Positions 30,493 through 39,400 of a stretch of 64,000 bases of DNA are shown one piece after another. The stretch lies in NCBI GenBank assembly GCA_012845835.1, contig JABAKD010000016.1, positions 23,482,573 through 23,546,572 of the forward strand. Direction: 5' to 3'. The translations under genes were made by a program, and so were the position numbers. This DNA is from Undaria pinnatifida (taxonomy: Eukaryota > Sar > Phaeophyceae > Laminariales > Alariaceae). Below the pieces are notes generated by a model. The model was not told the DNA's origin. It saw only the letters and a list, made by a program, of their open reading frames with translations, and searched no databases. Positions within the stretch are counted from its first letter, which is position 1. Each line of letters begins with the position of its first letter.

Positions 30493-33400
30493 GTATGTTT
30501 CCCTGTTGTTCGAGGACGGGCAAGAAAAATATGTCGTTATCACTGTGACGTGACGCGTTCGCGTCGAAGGCAACGCCAACCACCACTCTTAGCTATGCGA
30601 TGCCAGTAAGCCTGTCCAAAAACGTGTAACTGAAGAGAGTGCTAAAAATTGGAGGCGGCGGGGTGCACGATAGGGGCCGATGACCATTTTCTGAAGATGC
30701 CCCCCTGAAGACCTCCATACCGATCTGTCGAGGTCCATTTTGAAACCCAAACCAAACAGTAGAAAAAATTGGAACCTTTCCCCCCAATGAACAATCCCAG
30801 CTGCAGGTCTTCAACATCAAATGGCAACGTAAACCCTCTTGCTACATTCGCCTGAGATCGTTGCGTTTCAACATTCAAACTGCTCGCTAAATGTCTCCTA
30901 GCTGTTTCTCCGTTTGACGACAATTGGTGTGGCCCCAAACGTGACTTAGATTCATGTTGTTGAGGTTGGTAATAAGACAGGGGTTTGTCACGTCTTGCGT
31001 CTGGCCAATTGACGCCGCCGTCATGGGTACAGAACATCGTCAGTAGCGGCGGGCGCGGCAGTATGTCCATACCTCGTGTTCGGAATACCATTATTCTTTT
31101 TTCAGCGCGGGAACAATAGTTGGGTCTCAAGTCTGGGTGTAAGGCAATTTTAGCGTAGCTGTGGGATCTCTTACTTTTTTTCATTGTGAAGCATGGTTAA
31201 CGGAATCAGACAGCAACAACAACGGTCCGTGGTGGCATTCGATGGCGAATTAGGCATGTATTTTGACGGTTAAAAGCCTCCAAAGTGTTGGCGACATAAA
31301 TACGATGAAAGTGCGGCCTGCAGTCACCCAATGGTGTCGGTCGCGCAAGTGTGTTCGTGATCGCAAATACGCCTAACCCCATTTAAAGCCGACAGCGTTG
31401 ACGAACTACCTCTCGTGTTTACGTGTCACTGGGGCGATTCTTCTTCCCCCTCTTTGACGCCACCCCTCGCGCTGGATCTGACATGATTCTTGCCATCCTG
31501 CAGACGACTGAATAGAAACGAGTTTACAACGATACCCGCCGATCTTTTCGGGCCTATGGACGCCCTGACGAGTTTGCGGGTGTCGCTTCTGGTCCCCCGC
31601 TTCTCGTCTCACTTCAAAGTTGCCGGTAAAAACTCGGTTTGAAACCCATGCGGGACGAGACCGATTTTCGGGCAAATGGTTGCATTGCCCCCGACGTCAT
31701 GGTTTTATCATTGCACTGTTTCTTTACGGGCAATACTGTTGCTGCTTTCGTTGAATCTGCTGTTGTCATCACAACAGTCAATAGCGTTTGGCGTCTACGA
31801 AGGACCTCTGATTTTGTACTTATCGCGCAAAACAAGATACAGCGTATTTTCGTGGTCACAAAAAATTATGGGGCGTTTCGCTGTACTAGATGTTGAGTCC
31901 ACGACCAAATCAAATGTCAAGTTAACAGTTTCAATCGGTGTTTTGGTGTCTGGAAGACGCTCGGTGAGAGATGCGGCTGAATAAAGGGTTTCGGCGCTGT
32001 TTAAACACGCCCCAACACACGTTTCAAATCAAGACCTATGTTACACTCACCCTCGCCACACTCAAAAGATGAGTGTACAGCACTACAGCGGCTCTGGTGG
32101 GGGCGTGTTTACTCAGTTTGTGCATGGACGTAGTCAAATCACTGTGAACGCTCGAATCCCTACTGTGCCGGGACGGAGCACGTCGGGTGTTCACCAACCG
32201 GGAAGCCATTGTTTGCCACAAGCGCAAAGCTCCGTGAGATGTTCGTTGAGTCGCATAAAGAGTGGACTGCATCCTTCCACTAACTGCTCGCAGGACGGAC
32301 TTCGGGACCTCGTGCCTACTTTCTTTGTGGTGGGTGACGGCGCTAATGACATATTTGGTTTCCTGTTGTGGCCGTACCAGAGACAGCTATGGGTTCAGCA
32401 TCACTACCACGCCAACGGGGACGCCTAGAACCCGGATATCACCAACGGTATAGGCCCGTCAGCGTCAAGGAATGGACGGCATCGAGAGAGGTCGACGGCG
32501 GCAGCCTATAGTGCACCGCCAACGCTATACCCCCCGGGCTTTTGCTTCCGATACCAGTGTAAACCCCCCGCGTTCCGCCCCACTAAGAATATCTCTCTGA
32601 CAGGTAGATGTCACACGAAGGGAATATCCCCCCACTCGCTTCGAAGACAGATGTTAAAAGCTAACCCGAATACGGAAGGTTCCGTCCCTATTGGCGTTAC
32701 TGTCCAACACCGCTGTCAACAGGCAGTCCGGTCAAACACGCGACAGTCTGCACCGAATCAAACACAACGCACAAGGTTGGGTTGTGTGCAGCATGGATTA
32801 TAATTTAAGCCCACTTTTGTTGGTCCATCAACCGTGTAACAAAGAAAAAACGCCCTTCAAAGTCAATGTCAATACATAATGCTCGGTGGCCGGTCTGTCC
32901 TATGGTAGTGACCGCTCCTGCCTAAGCCCTAAATTTTGAACGATTTGTATTCCATCATGACATACCCAAATGGAGAAACTAGTTCTCGCACAAACGCGGG
33001 ACATGGATCTTCGGCGTACCACTGACCCACGCTAATGAACTGTCACCGACGACACCATAATGCTTGCTTACGTTTACCAATGTTGACCCGCCTACATTTT
33101 TACCCTCCCGCCGCCACGGCTTCCGCCACGCATATAAGGTACCTTAATAACAACGTCATGACAACCCTTCCATCGAACGTCTTCGCCGGCCTGGGGGCTC
33201 TGACCCATCTGTGAGTATATTTGGAATAGCTACCCATGAAAGTTGGTACACGCTCTCTTCACTTCTACTCTACCGTTTGCACGGCGCGAAATGACAGGCA
33301 ACATTACACAGACAGACCGTGGTTGAACCACACGTTGGCCTCTGGAGTAGTTCAGGGTGAACGGTCGATGATTCTACACGGAGAGCAAAGACGGAGAAAC

Positions 33401-36400
33401 CCCGCGCCTTGTCGACTACTCCAGGAGGTTAAAGCATGGTTTAAGGAACTATATACCAGCAGGATTTAATAGGTTGAGGTGGCACTTGATTACTACGACG
33501 GCGGCAGCCTATATTGTACCGCCAACGCTGAAGCCGCCGGGCTTTCGCTTCCGATACCAATGTGAACCCCCCGCGATCCCCCTCACTTAGAAATTTTCTT
33601 TGACAGGTAGCTGCTACACGAAGGGAACACTCCCCCACCCGCCTCGATGACAGATCCCAAGGGCTAACCCGAATACGGAAAGTTCCGTGTCCAAGCGTGG
33701 TGCTGTCCAAAACAGCTGTCAACTGGCAGCACGTTCAAACACGCGACAGTCCGCACCGAATCAAAACCAACGCACAAGGTTGGGTTGTGTGTAGCATGGA
33801 TACTAATTTAAGCTCGCTTGTGTTAGTCCATCAATAGTGTAACACAGCGACAACGCCCTGCAGGAACAATGTCACGAAATAATGCTCTGTCGCCGATCTG
33901 TCCTATATAGTGACCGCTCCTTCTTTAGCCCTGTATTTTATATGTTCAGCTTTCGATCATCGCTTACCCAAATGTGAAAATTACTGCTCGCACAAACACG
34001 GGACTTGGATCTTCGGCGTACCACTGACCCGCGTTAATAAACTGTCACCGACGACACCATAATAATTGTTTACAAATGTTGACCCGGTTACATTGTTACA
34101 CTCCCGCCGCCACGGCTTCCGCCGCCTACATAAGGTACCTTGGTGGCAACAACCTGGCATCCCTTCCATCGAACGTCTTCGCCGATCTAGGAGCTCTGAG
34201 CTCTGACCCATCTGTGAGTGTATTTGGAAGCTACCCTTGAAAGTTGGTACACGCTCTCTTCACTTCTACTCTACCGTTTCCAAGGCGCGAAATGACCGGC
34301 AACATTACACAGACAGACCGTGGTTGAACCACGCGCTGGCCTCTGGTGTAGTTCAGGCTGAACGGTCGATGATTCTAACCGGAGAAAAAAGACGGAGAAA
34401 CCCGGCGCCTTGTCGAATACTCCGAGTTGTTAGAGCAGGGCTCACGAAGTTTTGTTCCAGTAGGTCTTGAAAGGTTGAGGTGGCACTGGAGCACCAACAG
34501 ACACTTGTTGACATACAGGAGGTAACAGAATCTACCATACAAATATATCCCTGCGTGGGAGGCGTGTCATTTGACGGCGGGTGACCGTGTCATGTCACCC
34601 AGAATACTTTGCTTTAGTTTCTGCGATGCCCACGGTTGGGCCGATTCTGGCCTGCGTAAAGCTGCGGGATAGCATCGTTGCTGCTGCCACACTGTCGAAC
34701 GCCCTGAAACAGTTTCAGCCGAGGGTACCGAGTCCTACCATCAACGAGACCACCAGGTTGAAACCAAAATCGTCTCCGGTTTGGTGGAGTGGTACGACTG
34801 ACTCCGTCGTGCGGTAGGGAATGCCTTCTTCTTGTTCATTGTGCTAGGAATGGGAATCCATAAAAGGCACAAGTCTAAGCATGAAACACTTACCGAACAC
34901 GAATGCAACATTTTGCATTGTAATTTTAGTACCTAGAGAATCCCGCACAGATATATGTACCCCTGCTGTGTATGAAATCTACTCTTTTCCGATGCCGCCG
35001 TAAAACTGTGTCAGGTACCTGCAAGCTAACAATATTCCCAGCCTGCCCGTGGACGCCTTCACTGGCTTATCGTCTGTGGAACTATTGTGAGTGCCGTAGA
35101 TACCACCCCGACCCTGTATACCGGTCTAAACCAAAAGAATGATCATGTCCAAATTGTTAATGCAGCCTTTGTTAGATGCTTTGCCGTTCGAGAGCAAACG
35201 GCTTTCACATCGGGATTTGATACATATACGGATTTGACGCGTGCTACGACAGAAAGGTAGGGCTTTTCGTCTGAAATGGTTTCTGGATGGTGGTGCTCAA
35301 AATCGTCGGAAACAGGTCGCGTTCTTGCCTGACGGTTGTGGTGCACCTAGGCAATGGGATTTTGCATCAGGTAGCAGTTGTAATTTTCCCCAAATATGTC
35401 TTTGGGAGGGGTCTTCTTCGCCCAATTTCGTTGGACCTCAGAAAGCAAGCGGTGCCCCTCTGTCGTAGTACGCGTCATTTGCACTACAACTACTCACAGG
35501 TGACAGTTAGATGTGTCCATAGTCCATGGGCCCATATACCCTGGGGTGCATGGCCGGGTGCGTCGTGCCTGTAAGGGCACAGGGAGTACATGATGTTCAT
35601 TGATTGCAAGCACACGATGCAGGTGTAGGCAGTCCAAAACGATTGAGGTTCGACATACCACACCCATATGCAGTACGAAAATACTCCCTTTGAAACACCA
35701 ACGACGAAAGAAACGCCTACACTACGGTTAAACGTGTGGATTGTCGGCCGCCTGCCAAGGTAAGCCAATAGAACGAGGTGGTCACCCGTAGAGAGTTAGA
35801 TTCGAATATTTGTTGGTAATATTTGCGGGGAAGATGTTGTGCTGAGTGCCAACAAAAGCATTTGATGGTTCCCCCTATGACACAAATCAACGTCATTTCA
35901 AATATCATTGTGGAGGAAAGTGTACGGTACGAGGGGCGTAGGAAAACTACTGCTCGCACAAACACGGGGCATGGATCTTCGGCGCACCACTGACCCGCGT
36001 TAATATACTGTCACCGACGACACCATGATACCTGCTTACTGTTGTTGACCCGTTTACGTTTTCACCCTCCCTTCGACGCCACATCCGTAAGAAACATTGG
36101 TGGGAACAACCTGGTAACCCTTCCTTCGAACGTCTTCGCCGATCTGGGAACTCTGACCCATCTGTGAGTACATCGGGAAGATACCCTTGAAACGTTGGTA
36201 CACCCTCTCTTCACTTCCACTCTACCGTTTCCAAGGCGCAAAATAACGGGTAAGTTACACAGACAGGCCGTGGTTGGACCACACGTCGGCCTCTGGAGTA
36301 GTTTGGGCTAAACAGTCGATGATTCTAAACGGTGAAAAATGACGGAGAAACCCCGCGCCCTGCCGATTACTCCAATCGGTTAGAGCAGGGTCAACCAAAT

Positions 36401-39400
36401 TACATGCCAGCAGGTTTTGAAAGGTTGAGGTGGCACTTCAGGACCACGATGGCGGCAGCTTACAGTGCATCGCCAACGCTAAAACCGCCGGTTTTTCGAA
36501 TCCGATACCACTCTGAACCCACCGTCTTCCCCCCCACTTGGAAATTCTCTCTGACAGGTAGCTGCTACATGAAGGGAATATCCCCCCACCCGCCTCGATG
36601 ACAGATGCCAAATCTAACCCGAACACGGAAGGTTTCGTGCCCATGGGCGTTGCCGTCCAACACAGCTGCCAAATGGCGGTCCGATCAAACACGAACCAGT
36701 CCGCACCGAATCAAACGAAACTCAAAAGGCTCGGTTGTGTGCAGCATGGATTCTAATTTAAGCCCACTTTTGTTGGTCCACCTCCCGTGTAACACAGCGA
36801 AAACGCCCTGCAAAGGCAATGTCACTACATATTTCTCGGTAGCCGATCTGTCCTATGGTAGTGACGGCTCCTGCTTCGGCCCTTTACTTTAGTCTATATG
36901 TTTAGCATTCGATCACCAACTACCCACATGTGGAAACTACTGCTCGCACAAACGCGGGACATGGATGTTGAGCGTACCACTAACCCATCATAATAAACTG
37001 TCACCGACGACACCATAACAATTGTTCAACGATTGTTGATCTGCCACATTTTTACCCTCCCGCCGCCACGGCTTCCGCCACGTCCATAAGGTACATTCAT
37101 TATGACAACCTGGTAACCCTTCCATCGAACGTCTTCGCCGATCTGGGAGCTCTGACACATCTGTGAGTACATCGGGAAGCTACCCTAGAGAGTTGGTACA
37201 CGCTCTCTTCACTTCCAATCTACCGTTTCCAAGGCGCGAAATGACCGGCACACTACACAGGCAGACCGTGGTTGATCCACAAGTTGGCCTCTGGAGAGAA
37301 TATATGAAGAAATCCGACGCCTTGTATATTACTCCAAGAGGTTAGAGCAGGGTTCACGATTTTTTGAACCGGGTAGGTTTTGAAAGGCTGAGGTGACACC
37401 GGAGTACCAACTAACACTTGTTGACATGGAGGAGCTAACAAAATCTACCACACAAATAAATCCATGCGGGGGAGGTGTGCAGTATGACGGCGGTGACCGT
37501 ATCATATCCCCCAAATTGATTTGTTTTGGTTTCTGCGATACCCACCGTTCGACGATGCTGGCCTGAATACAGCTGCGGGATAGCATCGTTGCTGTTGCGC
37601 CGCTGTCGAACGTCCCGAGACAGTTTCGGCCGGGGGTACCAAGTGCTAGCATCAACGAGACGGCTAGTTGGAGGCAAAATCGTGTCCGGTTTGGCGGAGT
37701 GGTACGACTGCACTCCGTCGTGCAGCAGGGTATGCCTTCTTCTTGTCCATTTTGCTAGTAATGGGCATCGGTACAGGGCACCCTTCGAAGACTAAGCACG
37801 GGACACCCACCGAACGCGAATCCAATATTTTGCATTGAAATTGTCATCGTAGTACCTAGAGACTACCGCACAGATACCCCTGCTGCTGTATGAAATATTC
37901 TGGTTTCTGATGCCGCCGTGAAACTATGTCAGGTACCTGCAATTTAACCAAATTTCCAGCCTGCCCGTGGACGCCTTCACCGGCTTATTGTCTGTGGAAG
38001 AAGTGTGAGTGCCGAAGATACCACCCCGACCCTATATACCAATCTAAACCAAAAAAATGATCATCTCCTAGTTTTTGATGCAACATTTCTTGGATGCTCC
38101 GCCGTTCGAGAGCAAACGGCCCTCACATTGGTATTTGATACATATTTCATGTACCGATTTGACGCGTGCTACGACAGAGGTAGCACGTTTCGTCTGAAAC
38201 GTTTTCTGTATGGTGGTGTTCCTTGTCGCAAAATCGTCGGAAACAGGTCGCCTTTTTGCCTGATTGTTGTGGTGCACCTAGGCGATGGGGTTTTTCGTCC
38301 GATAGCAGTTGTAGTTTTCTCCAAAACCGTTTTTGGGAGAGGTCTTATGCTCCCAATTTTGTTGGACCTCAGAAAGCAAGCGGTGCCCCTCTGTCGTAGC
38401 ACGCGTCGTTTGCACTACAACTACTCACAGCAACGGTTAGATGTATCCATACTCAATAGGCCAGTATACCCTAGTGTGCATGGCCAGTTGCGTCGTGCCT
38501 GTAAAGGGCACCGGGAGTACATGATGTTCATCGCTTACAAGCACACAATGCATGTGTAGGCACTCCAACACGATTGGCACTTTTACATGCCGTACCAACA
38601 TACTCCCCTTGAAATGCCAACGATGAAAGAAACGCCTTCACTACGGTGAACCGTTTGGATTGGCGGCCCCTTGCCAAAGTAGGCCAATGGAACGCGGTGG
38701 CCGCTTGTAGAGTTAGATACGAGTATTTGCTGCTGTAATAGCGGGCCAGATATATATGTCGCTGCGTGCCGTATACGCCTTCGATGGCTCCCCCTATGGG
38801 ATAAATCGGCTTCATTTCAAATCACATTGTGGGGGGGAGTCTACGGTATGATGGGCGTAGGAATATCGAGCTATTTTGAGTATTCCGATAGTTCAATTCG
38901 GGTAAAAAAAAATATTGAGAATGTCCCCTGTATCAGAGGCCACGCGTAGACGGTATATTTCTGCGCTGAAAATTTCACTTGTGTTCCCTTTTTTTTCACT
39001 CCGAGTCGACAGGAATCTGAATTCCAACTCTCTGACGACGCTTCCTGAAGGTGTATTCGAGAACTTGGGGTCTGACGGAAGCTTGAGGCAGCTGTGAGTG
39101 CCTCTTAGTCGTGTCACAAATTGATCTTACTGACTCAAGTGTAGGAAGCGAAACCACGCAAAACGTGGCTACGTATCATTACGCCCTCTCACGTGGTCGC
39201 TGTTCACCTGACATTTTGCGGACGATCCAGACGCCAAAGGTTTGGCAGCACGACGTAGTCCAACGGCTGCACATGGCATGCCGATCAGGAACACCGCCAC
39301 TGTTGCTGCCTCAGGCGAGCACGGTCGGGCCAACCGTTTGTCTTCGCTGGTCAATCACATCGCGTTAGCGTGTTTATATCCACCCGTTTCGTCAACCCAT

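Larger units (their letters stand above)
32984..35943 (+). repeat. 2.95-kb duplicated block, copy I (exons A1, A2, B1)
   Basis: Exon spacings match copy II: A1 to A3 2953 bp, A2 to A4 2956 bp, B1 to B2 2918 bp. Intron sequence between the exons is also conserved, including the CACTGACCC / CACCGACGACACCAT leader before each A exon and the GTACACGCTCTCTTCACTTC block after it. Confidence 0.9.
35949..38863 (+). repeat. 2.95-kb duplicated block, copy II (exons A3, A4, B2)
   Basis: Starts CTGCTCGCACAAACACGGGG, as in copy I, and ends near GATGGGCGTAGGAA, matching the sequence just before 35945. Copies I and II are directly adjacent in the same orientation. Confidence 0.9.

Noticed and set aside
30642-31184. 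180-codon - strand ORF in the first intron of the LRR gene
   Set aside because: Arg/Lys/Pro-rich composition without motifs, located in an intron and without splice signals of its own.
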